Below are positions 7,504 through 15,800 of a DNA stretch of 35,709 nt, piece after piece. The stretch's first letter is position 1. Each line of letters starts with the position of its first letter. The position numbers and the translations under genes were made by a program. Source of the DNA: Clostridiales bacterium (lineage in GTDB: Bacteria > Bacillota > Clostridia > Saccharofermentanales > Saccharofermentanaceae); contig JAFZPJ010000010.1 in assembly GCA_017550385.1 (NCBI GenBank), positions 1 through 35,709 on the forward strand. Reading direction: 5' to 3'. The notes beneath the pieces were generated by a model. It worked only from the letters and a program-made list of their open reading frames with translations. It searched no databases and had not been told where the DNA came from.

Positions 7504-7878
7504 GGGGATGCACCGGTTTCGACGGGGTCGGAGATACCGGGGAAGCGGGTGGAGGATTCTCGTTGGCCTCCTTAAAAAACGGGAACTTGCAAGTAATTGC
7601 AAACAACACTGAGCTCGTAGCAGCCTAAGGCTACCGTGCTCCTGCCGATCTGTACGCAGGATGCACGTACAACTCAGACCTTGCTCCTTAGAGGTTAAAG
7701 GCGATGTCCTCTTTCCAAAGCTTTGAGGGAAGCGTGTGACATAAATTCATGAAGCTACCGGAACCGACGCCTGACAGCGGGCTACGCGGGAATGGGAATA
7801 ATTCATCCACTGTCTGCACCCGGAGAAGCCTGTTAGATCTGATTTCGGACATGGGTTCGACTCCCATCATCTCCACCA
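7504..7878 (+). ncRNA. ssrA: transfer-messenger RNA (tmRNA)
   Basis: The 375-base tmRNA rescues stalled ribosomes and tags their products for proteolysis. The 5' end GGGGATG pairs with the 3' CATCTCC (one G-U pair), followed by discriminator A and encoded CCA. The T arm reads ATGGG-TTCGACT-CCCAT, and the 5' side has the usual CACCGGTTTCGACGG. The resume codon GCA at 7599 follows AGTAATT, matching the bacterial consensus. The tag ORF (7599-7628) encodes ANNTELVAA then TAA, so with the tRNA-borne Ala the tag is AANNTELVAA. Its stop lies in the loop of the expected hairpin GTAGC/GCTAC. The tag is one residue shorter than in E. coli and ends L-V-A-A rather than A-L-A-A. Confidence 0.96.
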
Positions 7879-7894
7879 CACCTCAGAAGTAGGA

Positions 7895-7925
7895 GGGTTA
7901 CCGGCAGCGGTAACCCGTTTTTATT
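7895..7925 (+). terminator. intrinsic terminator of ssrA
   Basis: GGGTTACCG (7895-7903) and CGGTAACCC (7908-7916) pair perfectly around GCAG and are followed by GTTTTTATT. This is a textbook factor-independent terminator 17 bases after the tmRNA 3' end. Confidence 0.9.
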
Positions 7926-7999
7926 GCTCTGAAATGCCTGAAAAACAAAGGTTTGCGGCTTTTCCGACATGTTTTGCATCGATCACATTATAAAAGAGA

Positions 8000-8058
8000 T
8001 TGACATAGTAGCGGATATATACTAATATTAGGGTGTAGATAGTAACCGTAAGATACTA
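8000..8058 (+). promoter_or_regulatory. second promoter with paired TAGTA-N9-TACTA dyads
   Basis: TTGACA (8000-8005) is followed after 17 bases by TAATAT (8023-8028). TAGTA-N9-TACTA (8006-8024) fills the spacer, and a second perfect copy (8040-8058) lies 34 bases further, centre to centre. The layout is almost the same as at 2088-2144, including the bases TTGACATAGTAGC shared by both. The surrounding sequence is otherwise unrelated, so the resemblance is not simply a duplicated segment. Confidence 0.62.
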
Positions 8059-8089
8059 ACTGTGCGCAAGCAAATTTGCGGAGGTTAAT

Positions 8090-8962
8090 ATGACGATCGT
8101 TAAGAGCCATGTTTGTGATATGTGCGGCGGTCCTCTCGATATCGATCTTGACCGTCAGCTTTATGTTTGTTCTTTTTGCGGTGTTACTCACGATTATGAG
8201 TATTTCCGCGAAGATGATGTTCGTGTGAAAGCAAGAACGGCGTTGTCCGCCGGAGAGTTCGGAGCGGCGAAAGATGCATTTGAGTTTATTCTCTCTAAGG
8301 ATCCTCATGATTTTGAAGCTCTCTGCGGTCTTATACTGTGTCGCAACAAAAAGAAGACGATGAGTTCCATAATGACCGGCAACGGCGTGCACTTCTCTGA
8401 GAAGCTCGAAGAACTCGTCTTTGCAAAAGACAACTGTCTTCCGGAGCATAAAGATTATTTCGAGAAGATCAGCGAAGCGGCAAGACTGTTCGGCAAGTAT
8501 AAAGAGAAGCAGGCCGAGGTGGATAGACTGGAAAGCAAGCGGTCTGAAGAGGCAAAGACATTAGGTGCCCTGAAGCATGATTACATAATCATCGACAATC
8601 GTTTTGTGAACGTTCTTGATGATCTTATGGAAGAAAAGACATCTCGGGGTACACCCGTTATCTTCGGTATCATAATTTTCCTTATGATCATTATAATTGC
8701 TGTCGCAGCTTACGGCGCATGGCTGATCCTTGGAGCAGCTGCAGTGATCGCCGTTATCGCGGCAGTCGTTGCTATCGTGAAAAAACAGAACAAACTGAAA
8801 GGCATCCGTCTGGATATCGCTTCTTCGGAAAAGAGGATGGATGAACTGTCAGACGAGATAAGAAACAAAAAGAACGAGGCAGCAGAGATCCATGCTATGT
8901 ATAGAGAGAAGAAGGAAGAGATCAGTGATGCTGATCCTTTGAAGAACGAAGTTGTAGCATAA
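8090..8962 (+). CDS. zinc-ribbon membrane protein of unknown function
   Basis: The N-terminus of this 290-residue protein is a zinc ribbon, C-D-M-C-G-G at about 9-14 and C-S-F-C-G at about 28-32, of the type found in many clostridial proteins that sense or scaffold. A helical region of about 130 residues includes a TPR-like stretch (ARTALSAGEFGAAKDAFEFI). Two adjoining membrane spans (about 190-230) are followed by a charged coiled-coil tail. The chain therefore makes a hairpin in the membrane with both ends probably cytoplasmic. I recognise no named family. GCGGAGG precedes the ATG. It is expressed from the paired-dyad promoter and ends at a bidirectional terminator, so it is probably monocistronic. 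It shares the ribbon-plus-membrane plan with the gene at 21944. Confidence 0.68.
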   Translation: MTIVKSHVCDMCGGPLDIDLDRQLYVCSFCGVTHDYEYFREDDVRVKARTALSAGEFGAAKDAFEFILSKDPHDFEALCGLILCRNKKKTMSSIMTGNGVHFSEKLEELVFAKDNCLPEHKDYFEKISEAARLFGKYKEKQAEVDRLESKRSEEAKTLGALKHDYIIIDNRFVNVLDDLMEEKTSRGTPVIFGIIIFLMIIIIAVAAYGAWLILGAAAVIAVIAAVVAIVKKQNKLKGIRLDIASSEKRMDELSDEIRNKKNEAAEIHAMYREKKEEISDADPLKNEVVA

Positions 8963-9015
8963 GAGCATATACTCTTCTTGTTTAGGCTGCGGTAAAACGA
9001 TGTTCAGAAAGAAGA

Positions 9016-9050
9016 ATGACAGGATTAGTATCCTGTCATTTCTTGTTGTT
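9016..9050. terminator. bidirectional intrinsic terminator
   Basis: The perfect 10-bp stem ATGACAGGAT/ATCCTGTCAT (9016-9025, 9030-9039; loop TAGT) has a T-rich stretch on each side when read outward: TTCTTGTTGTTT on the plus strand and CTTCTTTC on the minus strand. It sits between converging genes and can serve both. Confidence 0.8.
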
Positions 9051-9055
9051 TCAGA

Positions 9056-10096
9056 TCAAAAACACTTTTTCTCGTGAGTCTGCTTGCAGTTTGCCAGGTT
9101 GGCGCACTTGTAGCAGACCTCGTTGGGGCAGGTGTCTGATGCGAAGAATACGCGGATGTTCTCAAGCGTTGTATCGGCGATATTCTCGAGCGCTTCGTTC
9201 GTCAGGAATGCCTGGTGTGAAGTGACTATGACGTTCGGCATCGATATGAGTCTGGCGAGCGTGTCGTCGTTAACGATGTGGCCTGAGTAATCGTGGAAGA
9301 ATATGTTCGATTCTTCTTCGTATACGTCGAGGCATGCAGCTCCGATCCTGCGCTGCTTGATCCCTTCGAGCAATGCTTCGGAATCGATCAGGGCGCCGCG
9401 TGAGGTGTTGATCAGGACAACGCCCTTCTTCATCTTAGCAATGGTGTCGCTGTTTACCATATGCCTGTTCTCTTCGGTCAGGGGGCAGTGGAACGATATG
9501 ATGTCGCTCCTTTCCCAAAGCTCATCGAGAGATACGTATTCGATGCCTGAATCAACGGCAGGGAACTTATCGTACGCGATGATGTTCATTCCGAATCCGC
9601 GGCAGATATCGATGAAGATCCTTCCGATCTTACCGGTACCGACTACGCCCACGGTCTTGCCGTGAAGGTCGAATCCCGTCAACCCGTTAAGGCTGAAGTT
9701 GAAGTCCTTTGTGCGGATATAGGCTTTGTGGATCCTTCTTATCGATGTGAGCAGGAGTGCCATCGCATGTTCTGCCACGGCATAAGGGGAGTAGGCGGGA
9801 ACACGCACGATGTGGACTTTCCCGTATGCATATTCGACGTCGACGTTGTTGTATCCTGCGCATCTTAACGCAACGAGCTTAACTCCGAGTTCTGCGAGCT
9901 TGTCGATGACTTCCTTGTTGATGTCATCGTTTACGAACACGCACACTACATCGTTGCCTTCAGCGAGTTTTACCGTATCCGAAGTAAGCCTTGTCTCAAG
10001 GAATGTGATATCGAATTCACCGTCACTGTTTGAATCAATGAACGACTGTCTGTCGTAATCCTTGGCATCAAAAAACGCGATCCTGATCTTATCCAT
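9056..10096 (-). CDS. ldhA: D-lactate dehydrogenase (D-2-hydroxyacid dehydrogenase family)
   Basis: An NAD-dependent cytoplasmic enzyme expected to reduce pyruvate to D-lactate in fermentation. The 346 residues carry the Rossmann motif VGVVGTGKIG, the catalytic Arg in NTSRGALID, the Glu region LDVYEEES and the catalytic His in TSHQAFLT. YAVAEHAMALLL is typical of the D-LDH branch rather than the phosphoglycerate or glyoxylate branches. The odd part is the last 24 residues, which hold five cysteines (C323, C328, C331, C337, C345). E. coli-type enzymes do not show such a pattern, and it could bind a metal or form disulfides. GGAAGGAG lies just before the ATG. It is 75 bases downstream of trxA on the same strand. 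Confidence 0.85.
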   Translation of the reverse strand: MDKIRIAFFDAKDYDRQSFIDSNSDGEFDITFLETRLTSDTVKLAEGNDVVCVFVNDDINKEVIDKLAELGVKLVALRCAGYNNVDVEYAYGKVHIVRVPAYSPYAVAEHAMALLLTSIRRIHKAYIRTKDFNFSLNGLTGFDLHGKTVGVVGTGKIGRIFIDICRGFGMNIIAYDKFPAVDSGIEYVSLDELWERSDIISFHCPLTEENRHMVNSDTIAKMKKGVVLINTSRGALIDSEALLEGIKQRRIGAACLDVYEEESNIFFHDYSGHIVNDDTLARLISMPNVIVTSHQAFLTNEALENIADTTLENIRVFFASDTCPNEVCYKCANLANCKQTHEKKCF

Positions 10097-10115
10097 ATTT
10101 ATCTCCTTCCCGCGA

Positions 10116-10170
10116 ACCGTACTTCACGTCTTATATTCTACTCTCCGGCGGCAAGGGTTGCTTGTACGGT
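10116..10170. promoter_or_regulatory. ACCGTAC/GTACGGT repeat between trxA and ldhA
   Basis: ACCGTAC (10116-10122) and GTACGGT (10164-10170) form an inverted repeat 41 bases apart across the trxA-ldhA gap. The core CCGTA/TACGG also occurs in the trxA-hxlR control region. It may be a regulator site. It could instead help form a loose stem in RNA, but no T tract follows. Confidence 0.3.
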
Positions 10171-10171
10171 C

Positions 10172-10495
10172 TTAACCTGCCGCGAGATCATCAAGGTAAT
10201 CTTTCAATACCGGCTTCGGCATAGCTCCCGTTACTCTCTCGACGACCTTGCCGCCTCTCATGAAGACGAAGCTCGGAATGCTCTGTATGCCAAATCTCAT
10301 TGCCAGTTCGCTCTCATCATCGACATTGATCTTGCCGATCTTTACCTTGCCTTCGTATTCCTTCGCGAAATCCTCCACAACGGGGGACATCATACGGCAC
10401 GGACCGCACCATTCCGCGTAGAAATCGATCATGACGGGAATGCTGCTGTTGACTACCTCATTCTCAAAATTGCTCTCATTAAATCTGTATTCCAT
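10172..10495 (-). CDS. trxA: thioredoxin
   Basis: A 107-residue thioredoxin, the normal length, that reduces disulfides in cytoplasmic proteins. The active site is W-C-G-P-C in the segment DFYAEWCGPCRMM. The cis-proline loop reads IQSIPSFVFM, and the glycine pair before the last helix is in FMRGGK. The open frame extends much further upstream, but AAAAGGAGG lies seven bases before the ATG at 10495 and only that part is thioredoxin-like. It is divergent from an HxlR regulator, a family that often senses thiol stress, and is followed by ldhA on the same strand. The context suggests redox-responsive expression, which is an inference. Confidence 0.93.
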   Translation of the reverse strand: MEYRFNESNFENEVVNSSIPVMIDFYAEWCGPCRMMSPVVEDFAKEYEGKVKIGKINVDDESELAMRFGIQSIPSFVFMRGGKVVERVTGAMPKPVLKDYLDDLAAG

Positions 10496-10521
10496 CTTGA
10501 ACCTCCTTTTTGCGGTTGCCT

Positions 10522-10590
10522 TTGATACTTCAAGTATATCTGGTATAATTTCCGTATCAAGTACGCAGATTATATTGACCTGGTACGGAA
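10522..10590 (+). promoter_or_regulatory. hxlR promoter and dyad in the trxA-hxlR control region
   Basis: TTGATA (10522-10527), a 16-base spacer and a perfect TATAAT (10544-10549) form a good promoter for hxlR. Directly after the -10 lies TTCCGTA (10550-10556), matched by TACGGAA (10584-10590). A minus-strand TATAAT (10574-10569) between the arms may serve trxA. HxlR proteins bind inverted repeats near their own promoter, so this pair is the natural candidate operator. Confidence 0.5.
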
Positions 10591-10622
10591 TAACTGACCG
10601 GTACTGATTAAGGAGAATGATC

Positions 10623-10967
10623 ATGAGCAAGAAAGAAGTCCTGTGTGAAGAGATCGCCGGCAAAGGCTGCGGCCTTAAGCGTGTCTTGGACATCATCGGC
10701 GGCAAGTGGAAGATACTGATCCTCTGCCTCATAGATCAGAAGGAGGTCGTAAGGTACGGTGAACTCAGAAGAGGTATATACGGCATTACCAACACTATGC
10801 TCGCTAATTCGCTCAAGGAGATGGAGGCGGACGGCCTGGTCTTAAGGACACAGTACGATGAGATGCCGGTCCGCGTCGAATACAGGCTTACCGACAGAGC
10901 AAAGAGCATCATCCCCATCCTCCTTGAACTGAAAAAGTGGGGAGAGAAGAACATCGATTTGTTATAA
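10623..10967 (+). CDS. HxlR-family winged-helix regulator
   Basis: This 114-residue protein has the full HxlR domain: an N-terminal Cys-containing segment (CGLKRVLDIIGGKWKILIL), the winged helix (RYGELRRGIYGITNTMLANS then LKEMEADGLV) and a C-terminal dimer helix. Members act as dimers and several (YodB, HypR) sense electrophiles or disulfide stress through an N-terminal Cys. Here cysteines at about residues 7 and 16 are in the right region. The ATG at 10623 is preceded by AAGGAG at seven bases. An in-frame ATG two codons earlier is too close to that site. It is divergent from trxA, with a dyad between them, so control of trxA and itself is likely but not shown. Confidence 0.88.
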   Translation: MSKKEVLCEEIAGKGCGLKRVLDIIGGKWKILILCLIDQKEVVRYGELRRGIYGITNTMLANSLKEMEADGLVLRTQYDEMPVRVEYRLTDRAKSIIPILLELKKWGEKNIDLL

Positions 10968-11000
10968 TTAGTCAGTTTTGCAAATATGGGGGTATCTGCA

Positions 11001-11942
11001 ATGAGTTTATTCAAAGACAAAGTTTTGAGAAGCCCGAGGACATGGACGGACTTTATCCTCCTGACGGGTCTTCTTGCGGTAGTGATCTTTCTTATCGGCG
11101 AGCTGATCTTCCAACTGCTGGGAGTATGCTTTCTGGTATACCCGTTCTCACCCGATCCGGATATCCGGGAATTCATGTCAGTCTATGCAAGCTTCTTCGG
11201 TGCATGGCCTGCGTTTATCCTTATATTCCTGATCTTCAAGGGCAACCGTCCTATCCTGAAGGAATTCCTTCCCGATAAGAAGATCAAGATACTTATAGGA
11301 CTTCTCGCCGGAGGTCTTGCAGGATTCGTTCTTAATTCGATCTCTGTAGGCGGCGCGTATCTTATGGGAGACTTAGACTTCTCTTTCTACGGGATCGAGA
11401 TCATGCCGCTCCTCGGATTCGCCATCTTCGTGTTCATCCAGTCCGGTGCCGAAGAGATAATGACCAGATGCTATATGTATCAGAAGCTCAGAAGAAGATA
11501 TAAGAATCCTCTGGTCGCTATCCTGGGCAATTCTCTTCTGTTCATGGCAATGCATCTCGGCAACAACGGCCTCACTCCGGCAGCTTATGCCGAACTCTTC
11601 CTCTGGGGCGTGATGTTCTCGCTCGTCATCTTCTACTATGATAACCTCTGGGCATCGATCGCGATGCATGCATCCTGGAATTTCACGCAGAACATATTCT
11701 ACGGTCTTCCCAACAGCGGCATCGTCTCGAAATACTCTGTCTTCAAGCTTGAAGCGGCATCCGACGGCATCTTCTACGACACGGGCTTCGGCGTCGAAGG
11801 CTGCTGGGGTTCCGTAGCCGTTCTTCTGCTCGCCATTGCCGTTCTGGTCATCATCAATAAGAAGAAGGAATGCAATGACCTCTGGGTAAATTGGGAGAGG
11901 CCTTCTTCCAAGAAGAGAAAGCCTGCTGCGGAGACAGCCTGA
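11001..11942 (+). CDS. CPBP-family intramembrane protease
   Basis: This 313-residue protein with about eight membrane segments has the CPBP (CAAX protease/bacteriocin-processing, ABI) motifs: E151-E152 in AEEIMTR, a conserved His in F-x-x-x-H (FMAMHLG, H185) and H223 in MHASWN. These residues form the metal-free or metal-assisted active site of the Rce1-like family. The substrates of bacterial members are mostly unknown. The tail after the last span is basic and Lys-rich. GGGGG at 10988-10992 suits the ATG at 11001 better than the in-frame ATG at 10986, which that run overlaps. Its stop overlaps the start of the methyltransferase as TGATG, so the two are translationally coupled. A TATAAT at 10963-10968 has no -35 at normal spacing. 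Confidence 0.85.
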   Translation: MSLFKDKVLRSPRTWTDFILLTGLLAVVIFLIGELIFQLLGVCFLVYPFSPDPDIREFMSVYASFFGAWPAFILIFLIFKGNRPILKEFLPDKKIKILIGLLAGGLAGFVLNSISVGGAYLMGDLDFSFYGIEIMPLLGFAIFVFIQSGAEEIMTRCYMYQKLRRRYKNPLVAILGNSLLFMAMHLGNNGLTPAAYAELFLWGVMFSLVIFYYDNLWASIAMHASWNFTQNIFYGLPNSGIVSKYSVFKLEAASDGIFYDTGFGVEGCWGSVAVLLLAIAVLVIINKKKECNDLWVNWERPSSKKRKPAAETA

Positions 11943-12757
11943 TGGATAACAGAGACAGATTAGGCGGCACCTTTGATACGGCTGTCCCGCTCTATGACAA
12001 GATGCGTCCCGGTTATCCCGACGATATCTACAACGCCATCTTCGACTATGTTCATATCGATGCAGGCAGCAGGGTCGTTGAGGTCGGAAGCGGCAGCGGT
12101 CAGGCTACCCTTCCTGTGCTTAAGACGGGCTGCTGTCTGACTGCCGTTGAATACGGAGAGAACTTCACAGATCTTCTCAGAGACAAGTTCAAGGACTATG
12201 AGAAGTTCGATGTCGTTACCGCCAAGTTCGAAGACGCACGGCTCGAAGCAGATTCATATGACCTCGTGTTCTCTGCGACCGCATTCCATTGGGTGCCGGA
12301 AGAACTCGGTTATCCCAAGGTGTATTCCATCCTGAAGGAGGGAGGTGCTTTCGCACGTTTTGCGAACAGACCGCAGATAAGCACTAAGGATCCTGCTCTC
12401 CTGCAGGAGATAGACGATATCTACGACGAGTACTACAACAAGTTCTACGGCATTAAGCAGGGCTCCCGAAAACGTTTTACGGAAGAGACGGCAAGGGATA
12501 TTGCAAACATCCCTGCCAAATACGGTCTTACGGACATCAGGTATCATCTGTTCCACCGCGACAGGGTCTTCTCGGCTGAGGAATACGTTCAGCTTCTGGG
12601 GACTTATTCAGACCATATCGCGATAGAAGAGAGCATGAGAAAGGCATTCTTCGACAAGATAGAAGATGCGATAGAACGCCGCGGAGGCAGCATCACGATC
12701 AACGATACGCTCGATCTTGAACTTGCAAGGAAAAAGACGGTAAAACTGTCCGATTAA
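11942..12757 (+). CDS. class I SAM-dependent methyltransferase
   Basis: This is a 271-residue methyltransferase. SAM-binding motif I is VVEVGSGSGQAT (about residues 38-49), the acidic end of strand 2 is AVEYGENF, and the post-strand-4 segment is YDLVFSATAFHWVPEE. The last is typical of the Methyltransf_11/25 group that includes trans-aconitate and UbiE-like enzymes. The substrate is not evident. F-H-W after strand 4 suggests a small-molecule rather than a nucleic-acid substrate, which is weak evidence. The start ATG shares the A of the TGA of the CPBP gene, with GGAG eight bases upstream. No terminator is visible before addB, so some read-through is possible. Confidence 0.85.
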   Translation: MDNRDRLGGTFDTAVPLYDKMRPGYPDDIYNAIFDYVHIDAGSRVVEVGSGSGQATLPVLKTGCCLTAVEYGENFTDLLRDKFKDYEKFDVVTAKFEDARLEADSYDLVFSATAFHWVPEELGYPKVYSILKEGGAFARFANRPQISTKDPALLQEIDDIYDEYYNKFYGIKQGSRKRFTEETARDIANIPAKYGLTDIRYHLFHRDRVFSAEEYVQLLGTYSDHIAIEESMRKAFFDKIEDAIERRGGSITINDTLDLELARKKTVKLSD

Positions 12758-12832
12758 AGGTCCTGTCTGAGCTTTTATTCTTTGCCGATTATTTATAGAA
12801 TATGGTAAAGCAAGAGCGAGGGAGGTTATCAG

Positions 12833-15800
12833 GTGATCAAGGTATATCGTTATCCGGGCACGGACTGCATAACCCCCGAGGTGATAAGAAGAGAACTTGC
12901 CACATCAGATGACGGCAGGGATCTTATCTTTGTGGTTCCCGAATTTGCCAAGGCACAGGTTGAGCGTGAGATCATAGGGCAATTGGAAGACGCCTGCTCG
13001 GCACGTGGCGCCGGTATCGATTCCGAAGGCGGGAAGATCCCCGTCTTGTCTTCTTTTACCGGAGGCGACGTCGTGAGCTTCATTACGCTGTCCACCAGGA
13101 TACTGGACAGCATGGGTCTGGAAGCATCGGGATCCGGTTCGGATATCATGATGAGATGTGCGATCTATTCCATCCTTGCCAACTACAGCAGCGACTTCAG
13201 ATCCTTCGGCAAGCTCACGAACAGGTTCGAGTACATCAACATGCTGATCAACCTTCTCGGAGACTTCAGCAGATACGGGATAAGAAGAGAAGAACTCGAT
13301 GAAGCTATAGGAGCATCAGCACCTTTCTCGGCTGAATACAGGAACAAGCTCGAAGACCTGAGACTTGTTATGGATGCCGTCGATAAGATGAACGCACAGT
13401 TCGGATTATCACTGCTCAAGGACAGGATCTCGGAAGCATCCCAGGCCGTTATGGCGTTATCCGGGTCTGAACTCGCATCAAGGCGCATGGCGGGACTTCG
13501 GAAGCTCCTGTCTTCCAGGTTTGTATTTATCGGCTTTGGTGCAGGAAGGAAGCTGACACCGCAGGAATATACGCTTGTTAAGCTTATCTCAGGCAAGGGC
13601 GGAGATCTCAGGTTCTACACGCTCTCTACGGGCAATGAACAGGAGGCGGCTCTTCCGATATATAAGGTCGGCAATGAGTTCACTTCAGCGATGCGTTCTG
13701 CAGGCGCGAATGTCGAAGACCTGGCATACCGTAACGAAGGCGGGATGTGCGGCCTGTTCGAAGCTTTCGCGCGCGGAGAGGATTATAAGGGTGACAAGAC
13801 AGACAAGGTCCGTCTTGCTGCGATCAGCGGCACCGACAATCAGATAGGATACGTCTTCTCCGAGGTGATCAAGCTCACCAGAGACGAAGGTTACAGATAC
13901 AGGGATATAAGGATCGTCTGCTGTGATGAGGACATGGCTTCGAGACTCAGGAGCAACGCCGAGCTCTACGGTCTTGGTATATTCATCGACCGTAAGATAG
14001 ATCTGTGGTCAACCGTAATTCCCATGTTCGCGGAGACGGTATTGGAGCTTCCCGTCCACAACTACCGCATAAGCGATATCCTCCGTGCCATGAGGTGCGG
14101 GATCATCAAGCTGCCTCCGTTCATCACGGACAGCTTCGAGAATTACTGCAGGAGCAGGAACATCACTGACGGCAGAAGGCTCTTCCGCGAGAGCGTCTAT
14201 CTCAAGAAGAGTGAAGACGGCGATGAACACCGTCAGAAGATCTACTTCAGCATGCCGTATGACGGCTTTAAGGAAGGCAGCCAGACGGATGCCGGCGAAT
14301 TCTTCTGGAACAGCATAGTCGTCAAGAAGATAATCCCGCTTAAGGACCTGGCAGAGAAGATCAATTCCGAGAAGGAATTGAGCGGCAAGGCAAAGCTCCT
14401 TAAGGAACTGATCGACAGCCACAGGGAGGACGTGGAAGCGCTTAGCAAAGAGCAGCTCGATGCAGGCGACGGTTCCTCCGCATCAGCACTCGTCAGAGGC
14501 TATGACGAGATGATGCAGCTGCTGACTTTCTTCACGCATGAGATGAATGATGTCCCGATAAGCCAAAGAGCTTTTATCTCGCTCATCAGGACCGACATGA
14601 AGAACAGGGTCGAAGGCACGATCCCGCTGAAGGTCGATTCCATCGAGATCACAACGCCGGACAGGGCGTTCGTCGCGCCATGCAAGGTCATGTTCCTTCT
14701 CGGAGCGACCAGGGATAATTTCCCGCACAGGAAGAGTGCTGAAGGGCTTCTGAGTTCGGGTGAACTGCGTAATCTCGCCGATTCCGTGAAGGACTGCGAG
14801 CTCCCTGACAAGGATGAAGTGAAGTCGCGCGAAGAGACGGTGACGTGCTGTCTTATGCTCGGTACCGTTACTGACAGACTGTATATGGTCCACAATGCCG
14901 ATAAGAACTTCACGAGCTGCGTATTCGATTACCTCAGAGCGTGTGTTGAAGATGACAGTATCGTGAGAGGGTTTAGCAATCCCGCCAAGGGCGTGTTCCA
15001 TAAGAGGAATCATGATTTCAGGACTGCGTCGATCGCGCCTGAGGTTATGGACAGGCTTCTTACGACAGGCAATAAGAAGAGCCTTCCCGGAAGTGTCTCT
15101 GCGTTCGAGGAATACAACAACTGCGCGTTCAAGTATATGCTGGACCGCATCCTTAAGATAAGGGAGCGCGATGACAATACCGAGATCGATACGAGCGGAT
15201 TCGGAACCCTGATACACAGCATGTATGAGATAGGCCTGAGCAGCATAGGAGGAGAGGGCTTCCGTGAGAATGCCGACAGACTCCTTAACGACGATAAGGC
15301 TTATGAGGATGCCGTGAACGAGGCATACAGGAGCGCGGTGATCAAGGAATCGATCCCCGGTTCTCTCGAAGAGGACGGCGAGACGATCGCCGGAGAATTC
15401 GACATGAACATCGGAATGAAGCTCAAGAGAATGTACAAGCTTACATTCAGAGGGATACTTGAAGACCTGAACTCCGAAGGCTTGATCCCAACCGGATTTG
15501 AAGTTCCGATAGGCGATAACGAAGATGTAAGGATAGACAGCAGCAGGATCGAAGAGAAGACCGGTCTGCACCTGGCATTCTCGGGTTATGTCGACCGCGT
15601 AGATACCGATGAGGAAGCAAAGCGCATAAGGATCATCGATTACAAGAGCGGAGGCAAGAACATCAATCCGAAGCAGCTGTTCTACGGAACTCAGATACAG
15701 CTTCCCGTCTATACCAAGGCTCTGTCTGACAGATATGAGATACCACCGGAGAATTGTGATTACGGATACTTCAATGTCGGACTTAAGCCGGCCAAGAACA

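Noticed and set aside
14483-15571. Long open frame (362 codons) on the minus strand inside addB
   Set aside because: It is antisense to a well-supported nuclease gene, has no ribosome site and no recognisable motif. Long antisense frames arise from codon bias in this genome.
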